Shown piece after piece: positions 7,951-15,742 of a stretch of DNA of 36,443 bases; position 1 is the first letter of the stretch; every line of letters begins with the position of its first letter. The DNA is from Myxococcales bacterium (GTDB lineage: Bacteria > Myxococcota_A > Polyangia > Polyangiales > Polyangiaceae), in NCBI GenBank assembly GCA_025351875.1, contig JANXVA010000246.1, positions 1-36,443 on the forward strand, read 5' to 3'. The notes beneath the pieces are model-generated. The model was not told the origin of the DNA. It did not search any database and saw only the letters and a list, made by a program, of their open reading frames with translations. The position numbers were made by a program, and so were the translations under genes.

Positions 7951-8355
7951 ATGAGCGGCACGAAGCGTAAGGGGAGCGGCGAGGCACCGGATGTCTCTCA
8001 CCACCCGACGCGCAAGGTCGACAGCATGTCCTCGCTGGTGGCCGAGATGCTCCTTCGCGATCCGGACGCGGACGTGACGTCGCCGAACGGCCTCCCGGCC
8101 GTGACCGGGAAGGCCGTCGACCCGGAGAACGACAGCGACGCGCACGACGCGGTCGGGCTCGACATGGCGCGCCTCATCGAGGTGCGGACCAGCGTGGCGC
8201 CGCCCGCCGCGGCGCACTACGCATCGGCCCCGTCGGCCGATGACTCGGCCGACATTCGCGCCTTCCGTTCACGAAGGCCGCGCGTCGTCGCGGCGGTCGT
8301 CGTCGTCCTGGTGCTGATCGGCTTCGTGGCTGCGGCGCTCTCGCTGTCGCGCTGA
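7951..8355 (+). CDS. Small tail-anchored membrane protein of unknown function
   Basis: A 134-residue protein of no recognised family. The first 105 residues are hydrophilic and probably disordered in part (lysine-rich start, Asp/Glu-rich centre, Ala/Pro/Ser stretch). A basic patch (FRSRRPR) leads into a single C-terminal membrane helix (VVAAVVVVLVLIGFVAAALSL) ending three residues later, so it is most likely a cytoplasmic protein anchored by its tail. The segment SMSSLVAEMLLRDPDADV looks like an amphipathic helix that could bind a partner. ATG 7951 follows GGTGGG; a GTG at 7945 is in frame. It is followed 39 bp later by the Acb2-like gene on the same strand, so the two may be cotranscribed. 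Confidence 0.62.
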   Translation: MSGTKRKGSGEAPDVSHHPTRKVDSMSSLVAEMLLRDPDADVTSPNGLPAVTGKAVDPENDSDAHDAVGLDMARLIEVRTSVAPPAAAHYASAPSADDSADIRAFRSRRPRVVAAVVVVLVLIGFVAAALSLSR

Positions 8356-8394
8356 CGTGATCTGATACTACTGATCGCGGAGGTGGGTATCCCC

Positions 8395-8613
8395 ATGGGC
8401 GACTTCGATCCCGAGTACGTGTTCTCGCATCACAGCTCGACGCCGGCGAAGCTCGCCGACTACGAAGCGATCCACACGGGCGCGAAGGCCTTCGCGGAGG
8501 TCATCCTCGCGCACGTGCCCGAGTGCTCCGACCGCCTGGCGGTGCTGCGGCTCCTTCGCGAGGCGTCGATGCTCGCGTGTGCCGCGGTCGCGCTCGAAGG
8601 GCGCTTGAAATAG
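8395..8613 (+). CDS. Small helical protein resembling Acb2/Tad1 cyclic-nucleotide sponges
   Basis: A 72-residue all-helical protein. After an acidic lead comes YVFSHHSSTPAKLADYEAIH, then GAKAFAEVILAHVPECSDRLAVLRLLREASMLACAA in two parts. This layout, an aromatic/His strand, a Tyr-containing first helix with A-K, a P-x-C/S turn and a second helix ending EAxMxAxAA, is the one I know from the Acb2/Tad1 hairpin family (DUF7681-like). Acb2 proteins are phage-encoded sponges that bind cyclic di- and trinucleotides and block CBASS and related defences. ATG 8395 has GGAGG ten bases upstream; GTG 8383 is less likely. No phage gene is nearby, so a chromosomal role, immune regulation or prophage remnant are all possible. 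Assignment rests on pattern alone. Confidence 0.6.
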   Translation: MGDFDPEYVFSHHSSTPAKLADYEAIHTGAKAFAEVILAHVPECSDRLAVLRLLREASMLACAAVALEGRLK

Positions 8614-8625
8614 CGGCTCGCGCCC

Positions 8626-9906
8626 CTACGGCTTGTAGCGGCTGCCCGTGCTCAGCTGCGAGGCGCCGTCGTAGCCGCCCCACACCAGCATCTCGGTGCC
8701 GGTCCACACCGCGGTGTGGTTCGAGCGACCGACCGGCGCGCTCGACGTGCTCAGCGTGGTCCACGAAGAGGTCGCCGGATCGAACGCCCCGCCCGTCGCA
8801 AAATACGAAGGCTGGTCCCAGCCGCCCCAGACGAGCATCTGCGAGCCCGTCCACACCGCCGTCGGGAAGCGACGCGCGGACGGCGCCGAGGCGCTCGGCA
8901 GTGTCTTCCACGACGACGTTGCAGGGTTGTAGGAGCCGCCGTCATTCAGCGAGATGCCGTTCAGCCCGCCCCACACGATGAGCTCCGTGCCCGTCCACAC
9001 GCTCGCATGCGCCGAGCGACCCGCCGGTGCTCCGGCGGTCGCGATCGAATCCCACGTGTTCGCCGCGCGATCATAGAGCCCGCCCGACGCCACCGCACCC
9101 GCGCCGTTCTGTCCGCCCCACACGATCAACCGCGTGCCCGTCCAGAACGCCGCCGGTGCGTTCAACCCGCGCGCCACCGGCTCGTTCGCCGTCGCGAGAG
9201 GTGCCCACGTGTTCGCCGTCGGCGCGTACGCGCCACCCGACGCGAGGTAAGACGTGCTCGCGCCGCCCCACACGAGCATCTCGGTGCCCGTCCACGCGAC
9301 GCCCGCGTACGCGCGCCCCAGCGCGGCTCCACTCGTCGACATCGGGGACCACGCGTTCGTCCCCAGGTCATAGATCGCGCCGTCGGAGAGCGGTGTCGTG
9401 CCGATGTTGCCGCCCCAGATCACCATCTTCGAACCGGTCCATACCGCCGCGTGACCGCGCCTCGCGGACGGCGCACCCGCTGCCGGGAGCGTGCGCCAGG
9501 TGTTCGTCGCCGGGGCATAAGCCGCGCCGTCGCTCTTGTTGCTCGCGCCGTCGAAGCCGCCCCAGACGATCATCTCGCTGCCCGTCCACACCGCAGAATG
9601 GAGGCTTCGGCCAGACGGCGCGCCCGCCGTGCTCAGGGAGGTCCACGGCGCAGGGGGAGGAGGAGGAGGAGGAACGTTCGCGTCGCCACCGCCGTCCTTG
9701 TGCTGGCCCGAGTCAGCCTTGCCCGAGTCCTTCGTCGCCGCGTCCGGTCCGCCGCCGGGGTCCGACGGATCCGGATCTCCCGGAAGCACCGTCCCCGCCG
9801 GATCGGTCGGGGCGCCGTCCTCGTAGGAGACGACCCGGTTCGCGCATGCGGCCACGCCCGCGAGGGCGAGGGGAATCACAAGGACCAAGGGAAAGCGGGA
9901 GCTCAT
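8626..9906 (-). CDS. Kelch-repeat beta-propeller lipoprotein
   Basis: A 426-residue surface or periplasmic lipoprotein: signal with lipobox Val-Ala-Ala-Cys, an Asp/Gly/Lys-rich linker, a seven-proline run, and then seven Kelch-type repeats. Each repeat has the core (A/S)VWTG(S/T)xM(I/V)VWGG, followed about 15 residues later by a DGAxYxPxTNTW-like strand and a GAPSxR turn; the WTG/WGG pair can be counted seven times. The repeats are similar enough at DNA level to recombine. A complete seven-bladed propeller is therefore likely. Such propellers are abundant in Polyangia and are usually binding scaffolds; the ligand is unknown. It converges on the Acb2-like gene (12 bp between stops) and lies downstream of the MAPEG gene on the same strand. 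Confidence 0.85.
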   Translation of the reverse strand: MSSRFPLVLVIPLALAGVAACANRVVSYEDGAPTDPAGTVLPGDPDPSDPGGGPDAATKDSGKADSGQHKDGGGDANVPPPPPPPAPWTSLSTAGAPSGRSLHSAVWTGSEMIVWGGFDGASNKSDGAAYAPATNTWRTLPAAGAPSARRGHAAVWTGSKMVIWGGNIGTTPLSDGAIYDLGTNAWSPMSTSGAALGRAYAGVAWTGTEMLVWGGASTSYLASGGAYAPTANTWAPLATANEPVARGLNAPAAFWTGTRLIVWGGQNGAGAVASGGLYDRAANTWDSIATAGAPAGRSAHASVWTGTELIVWGGLNGISLNDGGSYNPATSSWKTLPSASAPSARRFPTAVWTGSQMLVWGGWDQPSYFATGGAFDPATSSWTTLSTSSAPVGRSNHTAVWTGTEMLVWGGYDGASQLSTGSRYKP

Positions 9907-9963
9907 GCCCCTAGGAGCCGCCCGCGCGCCCGCGGTCGCACGAAAACGTACGCTAACGATGCA

Positions 9964-10416
9964 TCACAATGCCGCGACGAGCGCACGTACGAGGAAGCCA
10001 GCCATCACGAGGGTCGCGAGGCCGCCGAGGACGAACGTGATCGTCCGCCATGGTTGCTTCTCCCCGAGATAAGAGGCCGTGTGGCCGAGGCGTGCGACGA
10101 CGAAGACGCCGCAGAAGATCGCGGTGAGCATCGGCGAGGCACCCCAGACCACGAAGAGCAACGCGAGGATCGCGAAGGGAAGGATGTTGTCGGTCGCGTT
10201 GCGATGCGCGCGGAGGACACGCGCGACCTCGGGCGGATCCACGGCGGCCACCGACGCGCCCTTCGCGACCGTGCGCGGGTCTTCGGCGTTCGGCGTCGTC
10301 TTCGTCTTGCTCCGCACGGCTCCGCTGTAGCCCCAGAGGCCGAGCATGTTCAGGCAGAGCACCACCATTGCGGCGGAGTAGACCAGGAACGACGGATTCG
10401 CGGTCAGCGACGACAT
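9964..10416 (-). CDS. MAPEG family membrane protein
   Basis: A 150-residue protein with four predicted membrane helices (about residues 9-32, 75-92, 94-112 and 122-148). Between helices 1 and 2 it has EVARVLRAHRNATDNILPF, the hallmark of the MAPEG family (microsomal glutathione transferase/prostaglandin E synthase type; ERVxRAHxNxxENI). The later segment CGVFVVARLGHTASYL is the second family signature. Members are trimeric membrane enzymes that use glutathione or act on lipid peroxides, but bacterial substrates are mostly unknown. The start at 10416 is supported by GAGGTGAAG just upstream. The gene is divergent from the ECF sigma factor gene across a 91-bp gap that must contain both promoters. 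Confidence 0.9.
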   Translation of the reverse strand: MSSLTANPSFLVYSAAMVVLCLNMLGLWGYSGAVRSKTKTTPNAEDPRTVAKGASVAAVDPPEVARVLRAHRNATDNILPFAILALLFVVWGASPMLTAIFCGVFVVARLGHTASYLGEKQPWRTITFVLGGLATLVMAGFLVRALVAAL

Positions 10417-10507
10417 GGCTTCTTCACCTCTGCCGCTTGGACCCCGCAGGAGACGCCGCGTTACAACGAAAACGTCGGCACGCCGTCCCCGTAGTAGATT
10501 CGCCGCC

Positions 10508-11122
10508 ATGGGGGCCGCCGACAGAGAGCAGGAGGGCGCGCTCGTCGGCCGCATCCTCGCGGGAGACGCTGCCGCCCTCCGCCTCCTCATCGAGCGTGAA
10601 CATGCCACGCTCCTCCGGTTTGCCCGCGCGATCACGCGCGACGACGACCTCGCCCAGGAGGTCGTCCAGGACGCGTGGATCAGGATCCACCGCAGCCTCG
10701 CGACCTTCGAGAAGCGCTCCAGCCTCCGCACGTGGATGGCGCGCATCGTCATCAACCGCGCCAAGACCCTCACGGTTCGCGCCGCCCGCTGGGTGCCCTT
10801 CGCCGAGGAGGCGGAGGCCCACGAGGACGCCGTCGACCCGGCCTGCTTCACGCCACGCGGCTTCTGGAGGGAGTCCCCATCGCGCTGGCATGCAGAGACG
10901 CCGGAGCGCCTCCTCGACCGCCAGCAGGTGACCGCCGCAATCCAGGCCGAAATCGCGGAGCTCCCGACCGCCCAGCGCGCCGTGCTCACCTTGCGCGACC
11001 TCGAAGGCTGGGACTCGCAGGAAGTTTGTAATGCCCTCGAGATCAGCGAGTCCAACCAGCGTGTCCTCCTGCACAGGGGACGCTCGCGTGTCCGCGCGGG
11101 CCTCGCGAAGGTCATGCCATGA
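10508..11122 (+). CDS. ECF-family RNA polymerase sigma factor
   Basis: A 204-residue sigma factor. Region 2 is clear: LLRFARAITRDDDLAQEVVQDAWIRI in two parts, then FEKRSSLRTWMARIVINRAK, covering -10 recognition and core binding (about residues 33-85). Region 4 lies at about 140-200: LPTAQRAVLTLRDLEGWDSQEV, with a helix-turn-helix SESNQRVLLHRGRSRVR for the -35 element. A longer than usual linker of some 50 residues, rich in Glu, Pro and Trp, separates them. The ATG at 10508 begins with GAADREQEGALVGRI, the usual ECF start; the frame is open further upstream but that overlaps the divergent promoter region. The stop overlaps the start of the zinc anti-sigma gene (ATGA), so both are made together. 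Confidence 0.93.
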   Translation: MGAADREQEGALVGRILAGDAAALRLLIEREHATLLRFARAITRDDDLAQEVVQDAWIRIHRSLATFEKRSSLRTWMARIVINRAKTLTVRAARWVPFAEEAEAHEDAVDPACFTPRGFWRESPSRWHAETPERLLDRQQVTAAIQAEIAELPTAQRAVLTLRDLEGWDSQEVCNALEISESNQRVLLHRGRSRVRAGLAKVMP

Positions 11123-11370
11123 GCCTCGTCCTCTGCTGTCGCGACGCGATGACCCGTCTCACCGAGGGGTCCGAGGGCGCGCTCGCCGGAGCCGAAGGTG
11201 CGACCTTCGCCTTGCACCTCACGATCTGTGCGCGCTGCAAGGCGTACCGCACGCAGCTCGAGACGACGGTGGGAGTCCTTCGCGCCATGCCGCGAGAGGA
11301 GTCGGAGACCGAGGACGTCGAAGCGATCCTGCGGTTGCTCGGTGACACCGACGCGGAGCCGAGAGGCTGA
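11119..11370 (+). CDS. Short zinc-binding anti-sigma factor
   Basis: An 83-residue soluble protein overlapping the sigma gene by four bases (ATGA). It contains the ZAS zinc signature His33-x3-Cys37-x2-Cys40 (HLTICARC), with Cys6/Cys7 near the N-terminus (LCCRDAMTRL) as the fourth ligand. The first helix and the ALHLTICARCKAY helix match the zf-HC2 anti-sigma domain that clamps ECF sigma factors. There is no membrane segment and no periplasmic sensor domain, unlike most anti-sigmas. This suggests a cytoplasmic, redox- or zinc-responsive switch like the RsrA/ZAS type, although zinc release on oxidation is inferred from family behaviour. Confidence 0.85.
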   Translation: MSLVLCCRDAMTRLTEGSEGALAGAEGATFALHLTICARCKAYRTQLETTVGVLRAMPREESETEDVEAILRLLGDTDAEPRG

Positions 11371-11388
11371 GCGCGTCCGTCCCCGCCG

Positions 11389-11913
11389 CTACTGCAGACC
11401 GCACTCCTGCCTGCACGCCGCGCCGCTACACGCGCCGACGGTGGTGGTGAACAGGGAGTTCGGGTTGCCCGAGCTCGTGCAGGACTTGAGGCACTGCGCC
11501 CGATCGCCCGGCGCGCCCTGCGTGCAGTCGAGCTTGCACCCTAGCACCTTGTCGCACTCCTGGTTCAGCGAGCACGTGTCGACGTCCGTGCAGCACGCTC
11601 TGGCAAGGCACGTATTGCAGATCGTCGTCCCGTTGTAGCTCTGCAGCGTCTGGGTCGTCGCGAGGGTCTGGGCCGTCGTGCACTTGTTGGCGGCGTCCCG
11701 CGCGGCGTCGCTCGAGCCGTCGCCGCTCGCGGCTCCGTCGCCGGTCGTTGCGCCTTCGCTTGACCCGTCGCCGGTCGCGCCACCTTCGAGGTCGTAGGTG
11801 TAGTCGTCGCTGAGACCCGTGACCTGACCGCACGCCCCCACCAAGAGCGCGGTGGCGAGCGCGAGGGCGGAGAGACGAATAGGTGTAAGGTGCATCGGTT
11901 TAGAAGGTCCCAT
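11389..11913 (-). CDS. Cysteine-rich lipoprotein
   Basis: A 174-residue protein with a lipoprotein signal (hydrophobic core, lipobox Val-Gly-Ala-Cys), a Gly/Asp/Ser/Ala linker with GDGSS/GDGAA repeats, and a compact C-terminal domain with about 14 Cys (ICNTCLARACCTDVDTC, ECDKVLGCKLDC, CLKSC, CSGAACRQEC). This Cys pattern recurs in Polyangia as small surface proteins of unknown role; the Cys are probably disulphide-bonded. The longer ATG 11913 overlaps the end of the preceding gene; ATG 11895 is an equally good start. It is the third gene of a kinase, TPR/PEGA-like and lipoprotein operon, which suggests it is a target or partner of that system, though this is inferred. Confidence 0.75.
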   Translation of the reverse strand: MGPSKPMHLTPIRLSALALATALLVGACGQVTGLSDDYTYDLEGGATGDGSSEGATTGDGAASGDGSSDAARDAANKCTTAQTLATTQTLQSYNGTTICNTCLARACCTDVDTCSLNQECDKVLGCKLDCTQGAPGDRAQCLKSCTSSGNPNSLFTTTVGACSGAACRQECGLQ

Positions 11914-12922
11914 CGAGACCGAGCGAGCTCGCCGTCACGACCGGGGTGACCCGTGTCGCGGTCGGGCTGGGCTTCGACAAGAGGAAGTATCCCACGGCGG
12001 CCGCGATGAGGCCCGCTCCGCCCACTGCAAATCCGACGGTCGAGATCGTGGCCACCGTTCGGCCCGAATTGACGGTGCTCTTCGTGCCCGGCGGACAATG
12101 TGTGTCGGAGCAGGCGTTCTTCACGTCGCTCGCTTTTCCGAGCGCGAGGATGCCCGTGACCGTGCCGACTCCGATGCCCACGGCGCCGACGCCGAGCCCG
12201 ACCCAGGTGATCGGGCTGATCGTCTTGCCGGACGCATCCTGGGCGACCGGCGGGGAAGCCGCGCCCTGTCCGCCGGTGAGGTCGATCGCGAGCTCTTGCG
12301 TCTTGCCCTCTTCGAGATCGACGTTGCGCGTCTCCTCGTGGGCGCCCACGCGCGCGACGACGACGTGCTTGCCGGGGTTCGCCTTGCGGATGCCGCCGAG
12401 GCCGACGATCGGCACTGCCGCGCCGTCGACCGTCACCTGAGCGGCTGTATCGGACGCGACGCCGGTGAGCTTGACCGAGAGCGTCGGGATCCGCTTCTTC
12501 ACATCCTCCGCGAGGTCGGCGGCCTCGGCGCGAGCGGCGGCGCTCTTCTCCGTCTCGTCGGGCTGCACCTTCATGCGCGCGACGGAGAGGAGCACCTCTC
12601 GAGCCTCGATGAGGTCGCCGGCCTGCATCTGCGTGCGCCCCAGCTCCAGGGCCGTCACGGGCGTCTGTCCGTACGCGTGCGCCGCCTTGAACCGGTCGAT
12701 GGCCTTGCGAAGGTCTCCGGCCTGCCGCGCCTCGCGGCCCTCCTTGAAGAGCTCGCGGGCGGACTCGAGATCGGCCGCAGAGGGCTGCGCGGAAGGAGGC
12801 TGCGCAGGTTGCGCGGCACTCGCGCGAGGGAGAGCCAGGAGGAGCGTCGTTCCGAGCACGAAGCACGCACGCCGGGATGAGCTGGTGCCGCGCAGCGTGT
12901 GGTTCCTACTTGATGTCGTCAT
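11900..12922 (-). CDS. TPR and PEGA-like membrane protein
   Basis: A 340-residue exported protein. A Sec signal (about 20-37) is followed by TPR-like helices (SARELFKEGREARQAGDLRKA, then ALELGRTQMQAGDLIEA, about 50-115), a beta-rich PEGA-like stretch (AAQVTVDGAAVPIVGLGGIR...NPGKHVVVARVG, about 160-220) and two hydrophobic helices near residues 240-262 and 292-317 separated by a loop with a Cys pair (CSDTHCPPG). This domain order is very common in myxobacterial genomes. The start overlaps the kinase stop by 17 bases, so production is coupled. The likely job is binding a partner at the inner membrane on the periplasmic side; no enzymatic motif is visible. Confidence 0.83.
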   Translation of the reverse strand: MTTSSRNHTLRGTSSSRRACFVLGTTLLLALPRASAAQPAQPPSAQPSAADLESARELFKEGREARQAGDLRKAIDRFKAAHAYGQTPVTALELGRTQMQAGDLIEAREVLLSVARMKVQPDETEKSAAARAEAADLAEDVKKRIPTLSVKLTGVASDTAAQVTVDGAAVPIVGLGGIRKANPGKHVVVARVGAHEETRNVDLEEGKTQELAIDLTGGQGAASPPVAQDASGKTISPITWVGLGVGAVGIGVGTVTGILALGKASDVKNACSDTHCPPGTKSTVNSGRTVATISTVGFAVGGAGLIAAAVGYFLLSKPSPTATRVTPVVTASSLGLDGTF

Positions 12923-14375
12923 CGTCTCGCGTGCGGCCGGGCTTCGGGGGCTTTGCCGTCGTCGTCGTCGTCGGTCGAGGAACCGGCTTCGAGGTCGTGG
13001 CCGCCGCCGCAGGATGCGAGGGTACTACGCCCGAGATGTGAATGGCGGACTCGCTCGGCGCCGCCGAGACGGCGGCAGGCGGGTCGACCTGGCCGGTCGC
13101 GGAGGCCGATGTTCCGGCGGAGGCGAGCGTCGTCGGCGCGCCGGAGACGGATGCGGGAGGCGCGCTCGTACCCAAGCCCTTTGGCCCCGGATCGCTCGGA
13201 CGGAGGAGCGCGGGAACGGCGAAGAGCGCCGTGACGACGACGATGGCCGCGGCGGCCGCGATGAGAAGCGCTGGGCGGGGCCCGCCCGGCCGCGGCACCG
13301 GGAAGACCGACGACAGGTTGGTCGCCGCGCGCGCGTTGGACGGAGCGTCGCTCCTCGAACCGAGCATGGGATCGCTCTCGTCGCCGACGCCGACGATCGA
13401 CGCGAGCGGAGCGCGCAGGAGCCCTGCCGAGTGCGGCACGTTGCCGACCGCGGCGAGGAGCGCCTGCGAGGCCTCGCGCGGTGTCTGGAAGCGTTCCTTT
13501 GGATCGCGCGCGCAGGCTTTCGCAAACCACTCGTCGAGCGCGACCGGCGCGTTCGGCAGATGGTCCGTGATGCGCCGCGTGCCGGTGTGTATGGCGAGCG
13601 TGATCGCGCCGACCGTCGTCCCCTCGAAGGGGCGCTTCCTCGTCATCGCTTCGAAGGCGACGACTCCGAGCGACCAGATGTCGGTGCGGGCGTCGATCTC
13701 CTTGTCGCCGATGATCTGCTCCGGGCTCATGTAATAGGGCGTGCCCACGACGGCGCCCGTCGTCGTGGCGCTGCCGGCGATGAGGTACTTGTCTCGCTTC
13801 GCGATGCCGAAGTCGAGGAGCTTCACGAAGAGCTCACCGCCGTCGGAGTCGGCGTTGCAGAGGAAGATGTTGTCAGGCTTGATGTCGCGGTGGATGACGC
13901 CGACCTGGTGCGCCTTGCCGAGCGCCTTCGCGACCTGAGCGACGAGCGCGGCGACGTCGCTCGGCGACATCGGCCCGTGAGCGGCGAGATGCGCCGAGAG
14001 GTCACGCCCCTCGAGCATCTCCATGACGATGTACGCGTCACCGTCCGGGGTGACGCCGTGGTCGAACATCTGGACGACGTGCGGGCTCTTCACCGCTGCG
14101 GCGACGGAGGCCTCGCGGGCGAACCTCGCCGCGCCGTCGGCAGTGTCGGCGATCTCCTTCGCCATGAACTTCACGACGACGTTCGTGTCGAGCGTGAGGT
14201 GCTCCGCAACCCACACCCGTCCCATTCCGCCTTCGCCGAGGGGGCGGAGGAGACGGACCGTGGGGGTGACGGAAGTGCCGGGTCGAAGCTCTGTCACGTG
14301 GCCCGCTGCAAGGGAAGACCCCTCGGATGGTACCGCAATCTTCGCGTCACCGGGCGTTTGCTCGACGTCTCGCAC
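12906..14375 (-). CDS. Transmembrane Ser/Thr protein kinase (PknB-like)
   Basis: A 489-residue receptor-type kinase. The catalytic domain (about 40-310) has the Gly-rich loop GEGGMGRV (47-54), ATP-anchoring Lys69, catalytic HRDIKPDN (His162-Arg-Asp164), DFG (188-190), and activation segment ending MSPEQ (216-220); all key residues are present and the RD form implies activation by phosphorylation. A single membrane helix follows at about 369-391. The C-terminal 95 residues are a Pro/Ala/Ser/Thr-rich extracytoplasmic tail ending in a basic and Asp-rich patch, without a PEGA domain. The next gene, overlapping by 17 bases, supplies a separate TPR/PEGA-like protein, so signal input may be split between the two. 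Substrates are unknown. Confidence 0.94.
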   Translation of the reverse strand: MRDVEQTPGDAKIAVPSEGSSLAAGHVTELRPGTSVTPTVRLLRPLGEGGMGRVWVAEHLTLDTNVVVKFMAKEIADTADGAARFAREASVAAAVKSPHVVQMFDHGVTPDGDAYIVMEMLEGRDLSAHLAAHGPMSPSDVAALVAQVAKALGKAHQVGVIHRDIKPDNIFLCNADSDGGELFVKLLDFGIAKRDKYLIAGSATTTGAVVGTPYYMSPEQIIGDKEIDARTDIWSLGVVAFEAMTRKRPFEGTTVGAITLAIHTGTRRITDHLPNAPVALDEWFAKACARDPKERFQTPREASQALLAAVGNVPHSAGLLRAPLASIVGVGDESDPMLGSRSDAPSNARAATNLSSVFPVPRPGGPRPALLIAAAAAIVVVTALFAVPALLRPSDPGPKGLGTSAPPASVSGAPTTLASAGTSASATGQVDPPAAVSAAPSESAIHISGVVPSHPAAAATTSKPVPRPTTTTTAKPPKPGRTRDDDDIK

Positions 14376-14480
14376 GCTGCCTTACACAAGTAAATTCAAG
14401 CGGATGAAATCAGGCACAAGGATGAGGTCGGGTGAAATTCGCCACCGCGACGCCTCGCGGGGATGCACACGTCACCCGGA

Positions 14481-15629
14481 TCAGACGCCGAGGCCGAGGC
14501 TCGCGACCATTCCGTCGAGCAGCGCGAGCGCCTCGTCGCGGCGCGGCTGGCCGATGACCGCGCGCGCAAGTGGCTCCCCGCGCGACTCGAGCCTCTTCCG
14601 CAGTGAGTGGACCGCGCGCGCTCGCGCCGCCTGCACACGCGAACGGGCGCGCGCGTCGAGGCGCTCTTCGGCCCAGCGAGCGACCTCCCACGAGAGCGCG
14701 GCGTGCCGCGTCTCGTCGGCGGCGACGCGCGCGAAGAGCCGTCGCAGCGAGGGCTCTGCGGCGTGGGTCGCTTGCCACCGCATGAGGAGCGCGCCGAAGG
14801 TCTCCTGCACGCAGCCCTCGACCGCATTCTCGCGAGCGATCGCCTCGAGCTCGCGCGGCGTCTCGCGCTTCACGCGCGCAGGAGCGGTCTGGGCACCCGA
14901 CGTCCGCGCCCGCCGCGCCATCATCCGAGCATGGCGCCGCTCGTCGCACGCGGAGCGTTCGGCCGCTGTCACGAGCTCGGCTGGCGCCCCGAGCCGTGAC
15001 AGCTCGGTGCGCATGCGGACGAACGCGTGCACGCTCGCCGCCTCGTCGTGGGCCATGCGCGCGAAGTACGCGCCGACGACGTCGGTCGCGCGCGTCCGCG
15101 GAGCGGGGCGGAGGCCGACCGGGCGCCTTCCGCCACCACCGAAACAGTCGAGGCACTCGAAGGTGAGCGAGCCGTTCGCGGGCGGTGTGTAGACGCCACC
15201 CGAGCAGCCGTTCGCTTCGGGGATCACACAGCCGAGGGACCCATCGCCCGCGTCGGGATCGGCCGTGTAGAGGAAGAACTCGCAGCCCCTCAGCACGAAG
15301 CCACCCCCGTCCACGAGGCCACATGGCAGCGTGTACCGGCAGCCGATGTCGGCGTCGGGCGGGGAGTCGGGCCTCGCATCGAGCGTCTCGGCGGCGAGCT
15401 CGCAGGGGTCGACGACACGCAGGTTGCCATCACCGTCGCGAGCGGCGTCGCTCGCGTCGGTCGCGGGCGTCGCGTCGTCGTTCGGGGCGAGGCCGTCGGT
15501 CGTCGCGTCGGGGCCCGCCCCGCCGTCGTCGGAGGTGAGGCAGGCTTGCGCAGCGACCGCGGGGGAGGCGGCAAGGAGCAGTGCGCCGAAAGCGCGACTC
15601 AACCTTCTACTTTCTCTTCGGAGCGACAC
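14481..15629 (-). CDS. Cys-rich lipoprotein fused to a ferritin-like di-iron domain
   Basis: From GTG 15629 (GTG 15635 is also possible) the protein has 382 residues. The signal ends at a Cys near residue 30 (AAQAC). Residues 31-165 are an Asp/Ala linker and a small Cys-rich domain with at least ten Cys (CELA, CRYTLPC, CEFFL, CVIPEANGC, CLDC). From about 185 there is a four-helix ferritin-like domain: AHDEAASVHAF (Glu196, His201), ACDERRHARM (Glu230, His233), AVEGCVQETF (Glu271) and AADETRHAAL (Glu306, His309). These supply the ExxH ligands of a di-iron centre, so an oxidase or iron-binding role is likely, on the cell surface or in the periplasm. Divergent from the TonB gene across about 113 bp. 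Confidence 0.8.
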   Translation of the reverse strand: MSLRRESRRLSRAFGALLLAASPAVAAQACLTSDDGGAGPDATTDGLAPNDDATPATDASDAARDGDGNLRVVDPCELAAETLDARPDSPPDADIGCRYTLPCGLVDGGGFVLRGCEFFLYTADPDAGDGSLGCVIPEANGCSGGVYTPPANGSLTFECLDCFGGGGRRPVGLRPAPRTRATDVVGAYFARMAHDEAASVHAFVRMRTELSRLGAPAELVTAAERSACDERRHARMMARRARTSGAQTAPARVKRETPRELEAIARENAVEGCVQETFGALLMRWQATHAAEPSLRRLFARVAADETRHAALSWEVARWAEERLDARARSRVQAARARAVHSLRKRLESRGEPLARAVIGQPRRDEALALLDGMVASLGLGV

Positions 15630-15742
15630 GACCACAAGGATGGCACGCTCCCCCGCGGTGGGCGAGCCCGCCGCACCGACGAGAACGGCCAAAAAGGGGA
15701 CAGATCCGGTGCCGGGGCTGGCGCGTACATGGGCTACACTCG

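Noticed and set aside
7318-8217. 299-codon minus-strand frame
   Set aside because: Only the short leader near 7741-7851 looks like protein; the rest is antisense to the 7951 gene and to the oxidase fragment.
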